NCBI RefSeq assembly: GCF_004022565.1
Contig: NZ_CP022987.1
Location: 1,984,001 to 2,048,000, forward strand
Length of the DNA: 64,000 bases
Reading direction: 5' to 3'
Source of the DNA: Pollutimonas thiosulfatoxidans
Lineage (GTDB): Bacteria > Pseudomonadota > Gammaproteobacteria > Burkholderiales > Burkholderiaceae_B
Shown piece by piece: positions 1 through 10,103 of the stretch. How positions within the stretch are numbered: position 1 is the stretch's first letter; each line of letters opens with the position of its first letter. Both the position numbers and the translations under genes were made by a program. The notes under the pieces were generated by a model that was not told the origin of the DNA, made no database searches, and saw only the letters and a list, made by a program, of their open reading frames with translations.

Positions 1-91
1 GTTCAGGCGGTCACGCCAGGCTGCCCTAGTGCTGGCGCGAACCGGTTAAAATCCAGGACTTTGCGGCTTTTCGCTTTACTGGCCATCGTAC

Positions 92-1003
92 ATGCTCACA
101 TTTCAGCAAATAATTTTAACCCTACAACAGTATTGGGACCGACAAGGCTGCGCGCTGCTCCAGCCCTACGACATGGAGGTCGGCGCGGGCACCTCGCACA
201 CCGCCACCTTCCTGCGCGCCATCGGACCCGAGCCATGGCGAGCCGCCTATGTACAGCCTTCGCGCCGTCCCAAGGACGGTCGCTACGGCAACAACCCCAA
301 CCGGCTGCAGCACTACTATCAGTACCAGGTCGTCCTGAAACCCGCGCCGCCCGACATCATCGACTTGTATATAGGGTCCCTCAAGGCCTTGGGCATCGAC
401 CCCCTGGTGCATGACATTCGCTTTGTCGAGGACGACTGGGAAAACCCGACCCTAGGCGCCTGGGGACTGGGCTGGGAAGTTTGGCTCAATGGCATGGAAG
501 TCACGCAGTTCACTTACTTCCAACAAGTAGGCGGCCTGGACTGCACGCCCACCATGGGAGAGATCACCTATGGCCTGGAGCGCTTGGCCATGTACCTGCA
601 AGACGTGCAAAGCGTTTACGACCTGGTCTGGACCCAATCGGACAATGGCCAAAAAATACTCTACCGCGACGTCTTCCACCAGAATGAAGTAGAGCAGTCC
701 ACCTATAACTTCGAGCATGCCGACACCAAGATGTTGTTTGCCCACTTTAACGACTACGAAGGCGAGGCCAAGCGCCTGATCGATGTGCCGCTGGCTCTGC
801 CCGCCTACGAAGCTACGCTAAAGGCGGCCCATACCTTCAATATGCTGGACGCCAGAAACGCCATCAGCGTAACGGAAAGAGCGGCCTACATCGGCCGCAT
901 ACGCAATCTGTCGCGCGCCGTCGCGCAAGCCTATTACGATTCCCGCGAGAAACTAGGATTCCCCATGCTCGTGCAAACCGGCGACGCGGAGGCAGTCCTA
1001 TGA
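92..1003 (+). CDS. glyQ: Glycyl-tRNA synthetase alpha subunit
   Basis: Catalytic subunit of the bacterial alpha2beta2 glycyl-tRNA synthetase, which charges tRNA-Gly with glycine in the cytosol. The 303-residue length is normal for GlyQ. The N-terminus ([19 protein letters not shown]) and the class II motif-2 region around residues 68-90 ([13 protein letters not shown] followed by [10 protein letters not shown]) are highly characteristic. The ATG at 92 places the family N-terminus correctly. The last bases overlap glyS by 4 nt (ATGA), so the two subunits are probably translationally coupled. The 91 bases before it hold no gene I can support; they may contain its promoter and the tail of an upstream gene. 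Confidence 0.98.
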   Translation: MLTFQQIILTLQQYWDRQGCALLQPYDMEVGAGTSHTATFLRAIGPEPWRAAYVQPSRRPKDGRYGNNPNRLQHYYQYQVVLKPAPPDIIDLYIGSLKALGIDPLVHDIRFVEDDWENPTLGAWGLGWEVWLNGMEVTQFTYFQQVGGLDCTPTMGEITYGLERLAMYLQDVQSVYDLVWTQSDNGQKILYRDVFHQNEVEQSTYNFEHADTKMLFAHFNDYEGEAKRLIDVPLALPAYEATLKAAHTFNMLDARNAISVTERAAYIGRIRNLSRAVAQAYYDSREKLGFPMLVQTGDAEAVL

Positions 1004-3141
1004 TGGACCAGACCCCGCAACCGCTGCTTATAGAACTGCTTACCGAAGAGCTTCCTCCCAAAGCCCTGCAAAAACTCGGCCTGGCTTTTGCCGAGGGCAT
1101 ACGCAAAACGCTGGCTGCCCACCACCTGCTGGCCACTGACTGCGCCGTGCGCGATTTCGCCACACCCCGGCGGCTGGCCGTGCATCTTGATGCGGTACTG
1201 GGGCTGGCGCCAGAGCAGGCTTATACCGAAAAACTGATGCCTGCCAAGATCGGCTTGACCGAAGATGGCCAGATCAGCCCGGCGCTGTCCAAGAAGTTGA
1301 CAGCCAAAGGTCTGGGCCACCTGACTGCAGACGATCTCGTCCATGAGTCAGACGGCAAGCAAGACTACCTCTACGCCCGCGGCTTGACCAGCGGCAGCAC
1401 GCTGACCCAGGGCTTGCAAGAGGCGCTGGACTACGCCATTGGCCACCTGCCCATTCCGAAGGTCATGAAATACCAATTGGCCGATGGCCGGACGAGTGTG
1501 AAGTTCGTGCGCCCCGCCCACCAACTGATGGCGCTTTGGGGCTCAGACATCATCGACGTGCAGGCGCTCGGTTTGCCGGCCGGACGCACGACCCTGGGAC
1601 ATCGCTTCATGTGCGCCCACCCGCTAGTCATTACTTCGCCCGATACGTACGCACAGCAACTGCAAGACGAAGGCAAGGTCGTGGCTTCGTTCAGTGCCCG
1701 GCGACAGTTGATCGAGCAAGCGCTGCATGCCCAGGCAGCCGCGCTGGATGCAACGATAGGCGATGATCCCGAAGTGCACGCATTGCTGGACGAGGTCACT
1801 GCCCTGGTCGAGTTCCCCTGCGTCTATCTTGGCGAATTTGAGCAAGCGTTCCTGCGGGTTCCGCCGGAATGCCTCATCCTTACCATGCGCCTGAATCAGA
1901 AGTACTTTCCGCTGTTCGAGCCGGGCATGGGTCGGCTGACGCATCGCTTCCTGATTGTCAGCAATATGCAGGTCGACGATCCGGTCAACATCATCGAAGG
2001 CAATCAGCGGGTGGTCCGCCCCCGGCTGGCCGACGCACAGTTCTTCTTTGAAACCGATCGCAAGCTGCCGCTGGCCGAGCGCGTTCCCGCTCTCGCAACC
2101 AGCATCTACCATAACAAGCTCGGTACGCAGCTGGAGCGCGTGGCCCGCGTACAGAAAATCGCCGCCTATATCGCAGGCCAGCTGGGCGCTGATGCAGGCA
2201 AGTGCGAACGGGCAGCCTTGCTGGCCAAGGCCGACCTGGGTACCAACATGGTGGCCGAGTTTCCAGAGCTGCAGGGTGTCATGGGCGCCTATTACGCCGC
2301 CGCCGATGGCGAACACCCGGACGTTGTCCAAGCCCTGAAAACACAGTACCGCATCCGGCTGGACGCTCCCGTCCAGGCCGATACCCTGACTTCCGCTGTC
2401 CTGTTCATGGCCGAGCGCTGCGAGACCCTTGTTGGCATCTGGGGCATAGGCCTGGTTCCCACCGGCGAACGCGACCCCTATGGCATGCGGCGCGCCGCGC
2501 TCGGGCTGATCAACGCCTACGAGCAGTTGCGCGAAGGCGCTTATCTGAAGGTCAGCAACAGCCTTTCGCTGGGCCTGAACGAACTGCTGGCCTTTACTGC
2601 GGGGCTTTATGCGCCGGGCACGCTGGCAGCAGACACGGCAACGCAGGTGCAGGCCTTCATTTTCGAACGCTATCGCAACCAGTTGGCCAACGACCACGAC
2701 CGCAGTGTCGTCGACGCCGTACTGGCGCTTGAGCCGCCCTTGCATCAGGTGCACGAACGCATACGCGCGTGCGAGCACTTTGCCAAGCAGCCGGAAGCAG
2801 CCAGCCTCGCCGCGGCCAACAAGCGCATAGGCAATCTGCTCAAGAAAGCCGATGACGTGCCGACGCAGGTCGATCTGGCACAATTGCACGAACCGGCGGA
2901 ACAGGCGCTGGCCGATGTCATGGGACGGCTCGAGCCGCAGGCCCGCCAGCAGTTTGCCAACGGAGACTTCGTCGGCAGCCTGGCCACCATGGCGCAGGCG
3001 CGAGACGCCGTCGACGCTTTTTTCAACGATGTCATGGTCATGGCAGAGGACCCCGCAGTACGGGCCAACCGGCTTGCGCTGCTGAACAGCCTGCATCAGG
3101 TCATGAACCAAGTTGCCGACATATCGAGGCTGGCGCAGTGA
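1000..3141 (+). CDS. glyS: Glycyl-tRNA synthetase beta subunit
   Basis: Beta subunit of tetrameric GlyRS, which binds tRNA-Gly and is needed for charging by GlyQ. The protein is 713 residues, as expected. It opens with the typical [15 protein letters not shown] segment. The middle carries the HD-like region (around [14 protein letters not shown]), and the C-terminal 100 or so residues are the DALR-type anticodon-binding helical domain ([20 protein letters not shown]). It overlaps glyQ upstream and gmhB downstream by 4 nt each, so glyQ-glyS-gmhB looks like one transcript. The second Met (MM at the start) is also a possible initiation site. Confidence 0.98.
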   Translation: MMDQTPQPLLIELLTEELPPKALQKLGLAFAEGIRKTLAAHHLLATDCAVRDFATPRRLAVHLDAVLGLAPEQAYTEKLMPAKIGLTEDGQISPALSKKLTAKGLGHLTADDLVHESDGKQDYLYARGLTSGSTLTQGLQEALDYAIGHLPIPKVMKYQLADGRTSVKFVRPAHQLMALWGSDIIDVQALGLPAGRTTLGHRFMCAHPLVITSPDTYAQQLQDEGKVVASFSARRQLIEQALHAQAAALDATIGDDPEVHALLDEVTALVEFPCVYLGEFEQAFLRVPPECLILTMRLNQKYFPLFEPGMGRLTHRFLIVSNMQVDDPVNIIEGNQRVVRPRLADAQFFFETDRKLPLAERVPALATSIYHNKLGTQLERVARVQKIAAYIAGQLGADAGKCERAALLAKADLGTNMVAEFPELQGVMGAYYAAADGEHPDVVQALKTQYRIRLDAPVQADTLTSAVLFMAERCETLVGIWGIGLVPTGERDPYGMRRAALGLINAYEQLREGAYLKVSNSLSLGLNELLAFTAGLYAPGTLAADTATQVQAFIFERYRNQLANDHDRSVVDAVLALEPPLHQVHERIRACEHFAKQPEAASLAAANKRIGNLLKKADDVPTQVDLAQLHEPAEQALADVMGRLEPQARQQFANGDFVGSLATMAQARDAVDAFFNDVMVMAEDPAVRANRLALLNSLHQVMNQVADISRLAQ

Positions 3142-3680
3142 AACTTGTCATACTGGATCGCGACGGCGTCATCAATCAGGACAGCGCCGCCTTCGTCAAG
3201 CACCCCGACGAATGGGTGGCCCTGCCAGGCAGCCTGGACGCCATCGCCCGACTGTCACAGGCAAATTGGCGCGTGGTCATTGCCAGCAACCAGTCAGGCA
3301 TCGCTCGCGGCCTGTTCGACATGGATGGGCTCAACGCCATCCATGCAAAGCTGCGCCGCGAAGTCATTCAGGCCGGCGGCATGATAGATGCCATTTTTGT
3401 TTGCCCTCATGGCCCTGATGATGCCTGTGATTGTCGCAAGCCCAAGCCCGGCATGTTCCGCGATATCGCCCGCCGCTACGATATCGACCTGACAGGCGTA
3501 CCCGCCGTTGGCGACTCTTTGCGCGACCTGCAGGCCGCTGCCGACGCCGGTTGCCACCCCTGGCTCGTCATGACGGGCAACGGGCGAAAAACCTGGGACA
3601 ACGGCGATTTGCCCGCCGGCACGCGCATGGCTGCCGACCTGGCCGCAATCGTCGACCAATGGCTGGCCGGGGACTCGTGA
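3138..3680 (+). CDS. gmhB: D-glycero-beta-D-manno-heptose 1,7-bisphosphate 7-phosphatase
   Basis: HAD-superfamily phosphatase that removes the 7-phosphate from heptose bisphosphate on the route to ADP-heptose for the LPS inner core. Visible features: the DxD nucleophile motif LDRDGVIN (D7, D9), the SNQSGIARG motif near residue 50, and a zinc loop with Cys89, His91, Cys97 and Cys99 that distinguishes GmhB from histidinol phosphatases. Length is 180 aa, normal. Translation starts at GTG (3138) inside the glyS stop region, a 4-nt overlap, and ends in a 1-nt overlap with the acyltransferase gene. The close relative HisB-N is less likely because no imidazoleglycerol-phosphate genes are nearby. Confidence 0.93.
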   Translation: MKLVILDRDGVINQDSAAFVKHPDEWVALPGSLDAIARLSQANWRVVIASNQSGIARGLFDMDGLNAIHAKLRREVIQAGGMIDAIFVCPHGPDDACDCRKPKPGMFRDIARRYDIDLTGVPAVGDSLRDLQAAADAGCHPWLVMTGNGRKTWDNGDLPAGTRMAADLAAIVDQWLAGDS

Positions 3681-4408
3681 TGGCCGTGCTGCGTGCGACG
3701 CTTTATCAGCTTTTCCTCATCATCACGGTCATTCCCTACGCCTTCGCCTGCGTGTTGTGGTCGCCCCTGCCGCTGCGCTGGCGTTACCGGCTGACGGTGG
3801 GCTGGCCCAGGCTGGCCGTCTGGGGCGCCAAAGTCATTTTGGGCATCCGATGGCAGCTGAAAGGCGCAGAAAACCTGCCGGACGGCCCTGCCATCCTGCT
3901 GTCCAAGCACCAGTCTGCCTGGGAGACCTTGTTTTTCCCGGCCTACATGCCGCGCGAACTATGCTTCGTCTATAAAAGAGAGCTCCATTGGGTGCCCTTT
4001 TTTGGCTGGGGCCTGGCACTGTTGCGCATGATACCCATAGACCGGTCCAAAGGACGAGACGCCTTCGAGCAGGTTGTGCGGGTGGGCCGGCAGCGCATCG
4101 ACGCCGGTCGCTGGCCGATATTGTTTCCCGAAGGCACCCGCATCGCACCCGGCAAGGCGGGGCGCTACAAAATGGGGGGTGCCCTGCTTGCCACCCGCAC
4201 CGATACGCCGATTATTCCCGTGGCCCACAACGCCGGCGAATGCTGGCGCCGCAAAGCTTTCATCAAGAAGCCCGGCCTGATCACCGTCTCGATCGGTCCC
4301 CTGATTCATCCGAATGGCGAAAGCGCCGAAGCGGTCAATGCGCGCGTCCGAGACTGGATAGAAGCGGAAATGCGCGTGCTGAATCCCGAACGCTATGGAC
4401 CTGACTGA
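3680..4408 (+). CDS. plsC: 1-acyl-sn-glycerol-3-phosphate acyltransferase (PlsC family)
   Basis: Membrane acyltransferase of the LPLAT/AGPAT family, probably converting lysophosphatidic acid to phosphatidic acid. The predicted protein is 242 aa. An N-terminal hydrophobic segment (residues about 5-28) should anchor it in the inner membrane. The acyltransferase signature is KHQSAWET with His77 and, five residues on, Glu82 where the classical HX4D motif has Asp. Motif III is FPEGTR (149-154). The start is placed at ATG 3680 because it follows the gmhB stop directly; the same frame stays open further upstream inside gmhB but matches no family sequence there. It overlaps the next gene by 14 nt. 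Exact acyl and lysophospholipid specificity cannot be read from sequence. Confidence 0.9.
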   Translation: MAVLRATLYQLFLIITVIPYAFACVLWSPLPLRWRYRLTVGWPRLAVWGAKVILGIRWQLKGAENLPDGPAILLSKHQSAWETLFFPAYMPRELCFVYKRELHWVPFFGWGLALLRMIPIDRSKGRDAFEQVVRVGRQRIDAGRWPILFPEGTRIAPGKAGRYKMGGALLATRTDTPIIPVAHNAGECWRRKAFIKKPGLITVSIGPLIHPNGESAEAVNARVRDWIEAEMRVLNPERYGPD

Positions 4409-5273
4409 ACAATTGGATCTGTTTCCGGACAACCCGGCGCCGGCGAGCCGCCAGGCGCCCCCGCCCGTAGCTTTATTGCACCCCGTCTCTGAAGCAACGC
4501 CCACGCCGCGCCCACCGAGCTTGCCGGCCAATGCACGCTGGCGGGAGGTGCAGGCTCCGCAGCAGGTCATCGGCTACGTCTTGCAGCGCTCGCGCAGGAA
4601 AAGCATAGGCCTGATGGTCAACGACGACGGCTTGCAAGTCACCGCCCCGACCTGGGTGACGCTAGGCCACATAGACTCCGCCGTCATCGAGAAAGCGGCG
4701 TGGATTTTGCGCAAGCTGCGGGCACGTCAGGAGCGCCAAACGCATCTGGCCACGGCTGACACCTTATGGCAGCATGGCGGCAGCGTGCCGTATCTGGGAA
4801 AGCGCATCTCATTGCTGCTGGATGGCGCACAGCAAACAGCCGTGTTCGAGGGGCAGCCGTACGCGCCGCAAGACGGCGACGCCTTGCGCCTGGCCTTGCC
4901 GGCCGACGCCGATCGGCACCGGGTTCGGGACACCGTACATACCTGGCTGCAACAGCAGGCACAAGCATGGTTCGAGCAGCGCCTGCACTACTTCCTCGAG
5001 CAGAATGACCTGCGCATCCGGCGCTGGCGACTCTCGTCAGCCGCCACCCGTTGGGGCTCGTGCAGTTCGGATGGAAACATTATGCTGAACTGGCGGCTGA
5101 TACACTTTGAGCATGACATCATCGACTACGTCGTTGCGCACGAGGTCGCTCATTTGCGCCAGATGAATCACAGCAAGGAATTCTGGCGCGAGCTCGAGCG
5201 TATCTTGCCCGGCTTCGAACGCGCGCGCGATGCGCTGCGCAAGCACGATCCGGGCTCGCTGCCGCTGATCTGA
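4395..5273 (+). CDS. YgjP-type M48-like metal-dependent hydrolase
   Basis: Putative zinc metallopeptidase of the YgjP/DUF45 family. The C-terminal third contains HEVAH (residues 249-253) followed by His259, a HExxHxxxxxH zinc-binding arrangement. A conserved ATRWGSCSSDGNIMLNWRLI segment precedes it, which is diagnostic for this family. The first 50 residues are proline-rich and look like a poorly conserved extension. No signal peptide is evident, so it is probably cytosolic. Physiological substrate is unknown. It overlaps plsC by 14 nt and lies 24 nt before gloA, so it belongs to the glyQS-gmhB-plsC transcription unit. Confidence 0.85.
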   Translation: MDLTEQLDLFPDNPAPASRQAPPPVALLHPVSEATPTPRPPSLPANARWREVQAPQQVIGYVLQRSRRKSIGLMVNDDGLQVTAPTWVTLGHIDSAVIEKAAWILRKLRARQERQTHLATADTLWQHGGSVPYLGKRISLLLDGAQQTAVFEGQPYAPQDGDALRLALPADADRHRVRDTVHTWLQQQAQAWFEQRLHYFLEQNDLRIRRWRLSSAATRWGSCSSDGNIMLNWRLIHFEHDIIDYVVAHEVAHLRQMNHSKEFWRELERILPGFERARDALRKHDPGSLPLI

Positions 5274-5297
5274 AACCACGCTTTTTAGGAAACCAAG

Positions 5298-5693
5298 ATG
5301 CGTTTACTCCACACCATGTTACGCGTGGGCGATCTGGATCGCTCGCTGGCCTTCTACACCGACGTGCTCGGCATGAAACTGCTGCGCCGGAAAGACTACC
5401 CCGACGGTAAGTTCACGCTGGCTTTCGTCGGCTATCAGGACGAAAGCGAAGGCGCGGCCATCGAGCTGACCCATAACTGGGACACCTCTTCCTATGACCT
5501 GGGCAACGGCTATGGCCATATCGCGCTGGAAGTCGAAAACGCCTACGACGCCTGTGCCCGCATCAAGGAAAAAGGCGGCAATGTCACGCGCGAGGCGGGC
5601 CCCATGAAGCATGGACAGACTGTCATTGCATTCGTGGAAGACCCGGACGGCTATAAGATCGAGCTGATACAGCGTAAGGACCGGCAAGACTAA
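5298..5693 (+). CDS. gloA: Lactoylglutathione lyase (glyoxalase I)
   Basis: Isomerises the methylglyoxal-glutathione hemithioacetal to S-lactoylglutathione, the first step of methylglyoxal detoxification in the cytosol. The 131-aa protein has the two-module vicinal oxygen chelate fold. All four metal ligands occur at the positions I remember for E. coli GloA: His5, Glu56, His74 and Glu122. A purine-rich ribosome-binding site (TTAGGAAACC) precedes the ATG. The 3' end converges with the acyl-CoA dehydrogenase gene and the two reading frames overlap by 4 nt, with no room for a conventional terminator between them. Confidence 0.97.
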   Translation: MRLLHTMLRVGDLDRSLAFYTDVLGMKLLRRKDYPDGKFTLAFVGYQDESEGAAIELTHNWDTSSYDLGNGYGHIALEVENAYDACARIKEKGGNVTREAGPMKHGQTVIAFVEDPDGYKIELIQRKDRQD

Positions 5694-7930
5694 ACCGGGC
5701 CGTCCGCCTGTGCCGGGTGGCGTGCAAATTCGCCCGGCGCAAAATCGTCCACCTCGATGACTTCGGCCACCGCAGCCTCGACGGCTTCCAGCATCTTTGC
5801 CTGCTCGTCGGTGATGGCGCCCTTGGCATGCGCCAATCGCCAGTCCTTCAAGCCCGCGTTGCGGATACGATCGAGCAGCGGCTGGGCATGAACCACCAGG
5901 CCAAAGGCGCGCTCCAGTTGCTCGACGCTGCGGCTATCATGGCCTTCCCATACCGCGCCCACCAGGCGATCGCGGGTATCGGAGGGTTCTAGCAGTATGT
6001 TGGCGCATGCCGCGGTGAGCTTGTCTGGCGGCATGCCTGCTCGCGTACCCGGGGGCAACAGCAGCGCCCGCAGCACCACGGCAAGCGCCTGCGACGGGAA
6101 ATTCAGCAAGACTTCGTCCATGCGCTTTTCGATCGTGGCATAGCCTTGCAGGGCACACCATCGCACCAGGGGCAGGTCGGACTCATGACGTCCCTCGTCA
6201 TGCCAGCGTTTGAGCACTGCAGACACCAGGAATAATTCGGCCAGGATGTCGCCCAGTCGGGCCGACAGCATCTCTTTGCGCTTCAGTGATCCACCCAGGG
6301 TCAACAGGGCAACTTCGGAAACCAAGGCAAAGCCGGCAGCATAACGTGACAGCCGCCGGTAGTACTTGGCGGCAGCACCCGCCCCGCGCGGCACGGAGGC
6401 GAACAGCCCGGCTGTCCAGGCCTGGCCCGTGGCACGCAGCATATTCCGGGTGCTGTGGGCCAGATGCCGCCAGATGACCGCATCGAAGGCATCTTCGCCT
6501 GCTGTCTGGTCGGGATTCGCCAGCGCGAGGACTTCCTGCATGAGATAAGGATGGGCGCGGATCGCCCCCTGGCCGAACACAATCAGGTTGCGCGTCAGGA
6601 TATTGGCGCCTTCCACGGTAATGGCGACCGGGATTGCGCGATACAGATTGCCCAGGTAGTTGGAGGGTCCGTCGATGACGGCCTTGCCGGCATGGATGTC
6701 CATGGCATCATTGACTGACTGCCTCATGCGCTCGGTGGCGTGCAGCTTCATGATGGCCGACACCACAGCGGGTTTGTAGCCCAGCGCCAGGCCCGCGCAG
6801 GTATAGCGTCGTGCCGCCTCGACCACATAGGCATTGGCTGCCAGTCGGCCCAGTTTTTCCTGCACTCCCTCGAACTTGCCGATAGGAATGCCAAACTGGG
6901 TACGCACACGCGCATAAGCGCCGGAAGTATGCGCGGTAAAGGTGCACGCGGCGGCGGAAAGCGAAGGCAGGGATATTCCGCGCCCGGCCGCAAGCGCGCT
7001 CATGAGCATCTGCCAGCCTTTGCCTGCCTGCTCGACGCCGCCGATGAGCGCATCCAGCGGTACGAATACGTCTTTACCCTCTGTGGGGCCGTTCTGGAAT
7101 GCCTGCATGGATGGCAGGTGCCGACGACCCGTCTGCACGCCAGGTAAATTCGTTGGCACCAGGGCCACCGAGATGCCGGGTTCGGGCTCTGTGCCTATCA
7201 GGCCGTCCGGGTCGTATAGTTTGAACGCCAGGCCCAGCACGGTCGCGACCGGACTAAGCGTGATGTAGCGCTTGCGCCAATTAAGCAGTATGCCCAGGGT
7301 GACTACCCCATCGATCTCGCGATGGCAGACCACACCGGTGTCTACCATGGACGCCGCATCAGAACCCGCTTCGGGGCTGGTAAGCCCAAAGCAGGGCACT
7401 TCTTGCCCTCGGGCCAGTCGAGGCAACCAGTAATCGCGCTGCGCCTGCGTACCAAACTGCATCAGAAGCTCGCCGGGGCCCAACGAGTTGGGCACCATGA
7501 CGGTGACGGCGGCCGTCGCAGAACGCACCGAAATCTGGCGTACGACTTCAGAATGGGCATAGGCGGAGAACCCCAGCCCGCCGTACTCGGTCGGGATGAT
7601 CATGCCAAAGAAACCTTCCTGCTTCAGGAATGCCCATACCTCGGGTGATAGATCGCCGTCCTGCCACGATATTTGCCAATCGTTCAGCATGCGACACAGT
7701 TGCGCCACCGGGCCATCCAGGAAAGCCTGCTCGGCATTGGTCAAGGCCACGGGCGGCGTGTCCAGCAAGACGTTCCAATCGGGCTTGCCGGAGAACAGTT
7801 GGGCATCCCACCAAACGTCACCGGCCTCGATGGCCTCTTGCTCGGTGGACGATAGCCGCGGCATGGCGTCCAGCGCCATCCGGTATAAAGGCTCTGTCAG
7901 CCACTGACGACGCCAGGCTCTCCAGTTCAT
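5690..7930 (-). CDS. fadE: FadE-type acyl-CoA dehydrogenase
   Basis: Flavin-dependent acyl-CoA dehydrogenase of the large FadE (YafH) type, which introduces the alpha-beta double bond in the first step of fatty-acid beta-oxidation. At 746 aa it is far longer than a typical 380-residue ACAD and slightly shorter than E. coli FadE (814). The N-terminal ACAD domain is visible in [20 protein letters not shown] and in the flavin-binding segment [13 protein letters not shown]. The C-terminal 250 or so residues correspond to the extra FadE domain. It is a single gene, divergent from the SpmA/B-type gene and convergent with gloA. Chain-length preference is not predictable from sequence. Confidence 0.9.
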   Translation of the reverse strand: MNWRAWRRQWLTEPLYRMALDAMPRLSSTEQEAIEAGDVWWDAQLFSGKPDWNVLLDTPPVALTNAEQAFLDGPVAQLCRMLNDWQISWQDGDLSPEVWAFLKQEGFFGMIIPTEYGGLGFSAYAHSEVVRQISVRSATAAVTVMVPNSLGPGELLMQFGTQAQRDYWLPRLARGQEVPCFGLTSPEAGSDAASMVDTGVVCHREIDGVVTLGILLNWRKRYITLSPVATVLGLAFKLYDPDGLIGTEPEPGISVALVPTNLPGVQTGRRHLPSMQAFQNGPTEGKDVFVPLDALIGGVEQAGKGWQMLMSALAAGRGISLPSLSAAACTFTAHTSGAYARVRTQFGIPIGKFEGVQEKLGRLAANAYVVEAARRYTCAGLALGYKPAVVSAIMKLHATERMRQSVNDAMDIHAGKAVIDGPSNYLGNLYRAIPVAITVEGANILTRNLIVFGQGAIRAHPYLMQEVLALANPDQTAGEDAFDAVIWRHLAHSTRNMLRATGQAWTAGLFASVPRGAGAAAKYYRRLSRYAAGFALVSEVALLTLGGSLKRKEMLSARLGDILAELFLVSAVLKRWHDEGRHESDLPLVRWCALQGYATIEKRMDEVLLNFPSQALAVVLRALLLPPGTRAGMPPDKLTAACANILLEPSDTRDRLVGAVWEGHDSRSVEQLERAFGLVVHAQPLLDRIRNAGLKDWRLAHAKGAITDEQAKMLEAVEAAVAEVIEVDDFAPGEFARHPAQADGPV

Positions 7931-8076
7931 GATGCTCCCTTACTGTGCATTGTTGCTTAGTACTGATTATCCCCTGAAAGTGCAACGCCTGAATAGCACA
8001 AGACGGTCCGGCCACTCCTGACAGGCATACTCTGCGACAATCATGCACTGACGATCAACGCCTTTCGCGACGCTCC

Positions 8077-9306
8077 ATGCTCAATACACTTTGGTTTGCT
8101 TTCTTTGCCGTGGCCGCAGTTTCCGGCCTGTACCAGTGGGTGGTACTGCAGGACGCAGAGGTCTTTGCGCGCATCGTCCTCAGCTTGTTCGACATGGCGG
8201 AACTGTCGGTCCAACTGATGATATTGCTGTTCGGCACCTTGACGCTGTGGCTGGGATTTTTGCGCATTGCCGAGACTGCCGGACTGATCGATCGCCTCAG
8301 CCGCCTGCTGACGCCGCTGCTTTGCAGGCTGATGCCCGAAGTACCGCCAGGCCACCCTGCCCTGGGCCTGATCACACTGAACTTCGCGGCCAACGGACTG
8401 GGCCTGGATAACGCCGCCACCCCAATAGGCCTGCGCGCCATGCGCGAGTTGCAAACCCTGAACCCTGATCCCAAATCCGCGAGCAACGCCCAGATCCTCT
8501 TTCTTGTCCTGAACGCGTCCTCACTGACACTGCTGCCTGTCACGATATTCATGTACCGCGCCCAGCAAGGCGCCGCCGATCCGGCCCTTATCTTTCTGCC
8601 TATCCTGCTGGCAACCAGCGCCTCGTCTTTCGTCGGCCTGCTGGCGGTGGCCTTCATGCAAAGAATCAAGCTGCACGATCCGGTCGTCCTGGCCTGGCTG
8701 GGCGGCCTCGTCCTGATCCTGGGCAGCTTCATGGGCTTGCTGGCCACGATGAGCAGCGCGACCCTGGCCGCCACCTCTTCCGTGATGGGCAACCTGACAC
8801 TCTTTGGCATCATCATGTGCTTTCTTGCCGTAGGGGTGTACAAGAAGCTGCCCGTTTACGAGTGCTTTATCGAGGGCGCGCGCGAGGGCTTCGACATTTC
8901 GAAGAACCTCTTGCCCTATCTGGTCGCCATGCTCTGTGCCATCGGCGTATTGCGCGCCTCGGGTGCTCTGGATGTGGCCCTGGAGGGACTGCGCTGGGCC
9001 ATAAGTGGCGTAGGCATGGATACCCGCTTTGTCGACGCGCTACCCACCGCGCTGGTCAAGCCGTTTTCTGGCAGTGCCGCCCGCGCCATGCTGATCGAAA
9101 CCATGCAGCATTTCGGTGTCGACAGCTTTCCTGCGCTGGCAGCGGCGACGGTACAAGGCAGCACAGAAACCACCTTCTATGTGTTGGCGGTGTACTTCGG
9201 GGCTGTGGGCATCCAGCGGGCCCGCCACGCGGTGGGCTGCGCGCTGCTTGCCGACCTGGCCGGCGTCATTGCCGCCATCGGCGTGTGCTACTGGTTCTTC
9301 GGGTAG
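8077..9306 (+). CDS. Fused SpmA/SpmB-type nucleoside-recognition (Gate) membrane protein
   Basis: Polytopic inner-membrane protein of 409 aa built from two Gate (nucleoside recognition) domains. The N-terminal half resembles spore maturation protein SpmA (LNFAANGLGLDNAATPIGLRAM near residue 105). The C-terminal half resembles SpmB (PFSGSAARAMLIE, then QGSTETTFYVLAVYFGAVG). Around ten hydrophobic segments can be counted. In Bacillus the two halves are separate genes used in spore dehydration. This organism group does not sporulate, so the role is something else, presumably small-solute transport. It ends 10 bp from the convergent rsmA gene. Confidence 0.87.
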   Translation: MLNTLWFAFFAVAAVSGLYQWVVLQDAEVFARIVLSLFDMAELSVQLMILLFGTLTLWLGFLRIAETAGLIDRLSRLLTPLLCRLMPEVPPGHPALGLITLNFAANGLGLDNAATPIGLRAMRELQTLNPDPKSASNAQILFLVLNASSLTLLPVTIFMYRAQQGAADPALIFLPILLATSASSFVGLLAVAFMQRIKLHDPVVLAWLGGLVLILGSFMGLLATMSSATLAATSSVMGNLTLFGIIMCFLAVGVYKKLPVYECFIEGAREGFDISKNLLPYLVAMLCAIGVLRASGALDVALEGLRWAISGVGMDTRFVDALPTALVKPFSGSAARAMLIETMQHFGVDSFPALAAATVQGSTETTFYVLAVYFGAVGIQRARHAVGCALLADLAGVIAAIGVCYWFFG

Positions 9307-9316
9307 TACGGTCCAG

Positions 9317-10102
9317 CTATGCCGACAGCACGCCTGCAGCCAGCAGGTGGTCGCTCAAGGCGATGAACTGCGCCACGCTTAAGGCTTCCGCCCGGGCTGT
9401 GGGCGCAATGCCCAGACCATCCCAATCAATCAATGCCGACCAGTCGGCAAGACCCCGGCGCAACATCTTGCGCCGCTGCGCAAACGCGCGCGCGACCAGC
9501 TGCTCGAAGGCCTTGTGGCTTTTCGGCTTCAAGCGACTATCAGGCAAGGGCACCATACGCACTACGGCCGAGACCACACGCGGCGGCGGGTCGAAGGCCT
9601 CGGGTGATACATCGAACAGCTTGTCCATCCGGTACCGCGACTGCAGCATGACGGACAAGCGGCCGTAATCGCCCGACGACGGCGCCGCCACCATGCGGTC
9701 TATGACTTCGCGCTGCAGCATGAAGTGCTGGTCCTGCACCTGTTCGGCACAGCCGATCAGGTGAAACAATAGCGGGCTGGATATGTTGTAGGGCAGATTG
9801 CCGACGATGCGCAGGTTCTGGCCCAGGGCGGCAAAGTCCACCGTCAGGGCGTCTGCCTGCAATACGGTCAGTCGGTCTTCCGGGTAACGCCGGCGCAGGC
9901 CGGCGGCCAGGTCGCGGTCGATCTCGACCACAGTCAGATGATCGAGCGCCCGCATCAACGGTGCCGTCAATGCCGACAGACCCGGACCGATCTCGATCAT
10001 GGCGTCATCAGGCCGTGGCGCGATACCGCGCACAATGGCCTCGATGACTCCTTCATCGACCAGGAAGTGCTGTCCAAAGCGTTTACGGGCCTGATGGGCC
10101 AT
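9317..10102 (-). CDS. rsmA: 16S rRNA (adenine-1518/1519-N6) dimethyltransferase
   Basis: SAM-dependent RNA methyltransferase (KsgA) that dimethylates two adjacent adenines in the 3'-terminal hairpin of 16S rRNA during small-subunit maturation. The 261-aa protein begins with the usual [10 protein letters not shown] segment. It has SAM motif [11 protein letters not shown] (residues 38-46) and the catalytic motif IV NLPYNIS (102-108). It starts 1 nt after the surA stop, so it is the last gene of lptD-surA-rsmA. In E. coli pdxA lies between surA and ksgA; it is absent here. Confidence 0.97.
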   Translation of the reverse strand: MAHQARKRFGQHFLVDEGVIEAIVRGIAPRPDDAMIEIGPGLSALTAPLMRALDHLTVVEIDRDLAAGLRRRYPEDRLTVLQADALTVDFAALGQNLRIVGNLPYNISSPLLFHLIGCAEQVQDQHFMLQREVIDRMVAAPSSGDYGRLSVMLQSRYRMDKLFDVSPEAFDPPPRVVSAVVRMVPLPDSRLKPKSHKAFEQLVARAFAQRRKMLRRGLADWSALIDWDGLGIAPTARAEALSVAQFIALSDHLLAAGVLSA

Positions 10103-10103
10103 A

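Noticed and set aside
1624..3111. Long open frame on the minus strand opposite glyS
   Set aside because: It mirrors glyS codons in a GC-rich genome, shows no family motif, and no ribosome-binding site was seen. Similar antisense frames opposite secA, ftsZ, murC and the M20 gene at 57 kb were rejected for the same reason.
5690..5693. Possible frameshift at the overlapping ends of gloA and the acyl-CoA dehydrogenase gene
   Set aside because: Both proteins are complete with correct C-termini; the 4-nt overlap is a simple convergent stop overlap.
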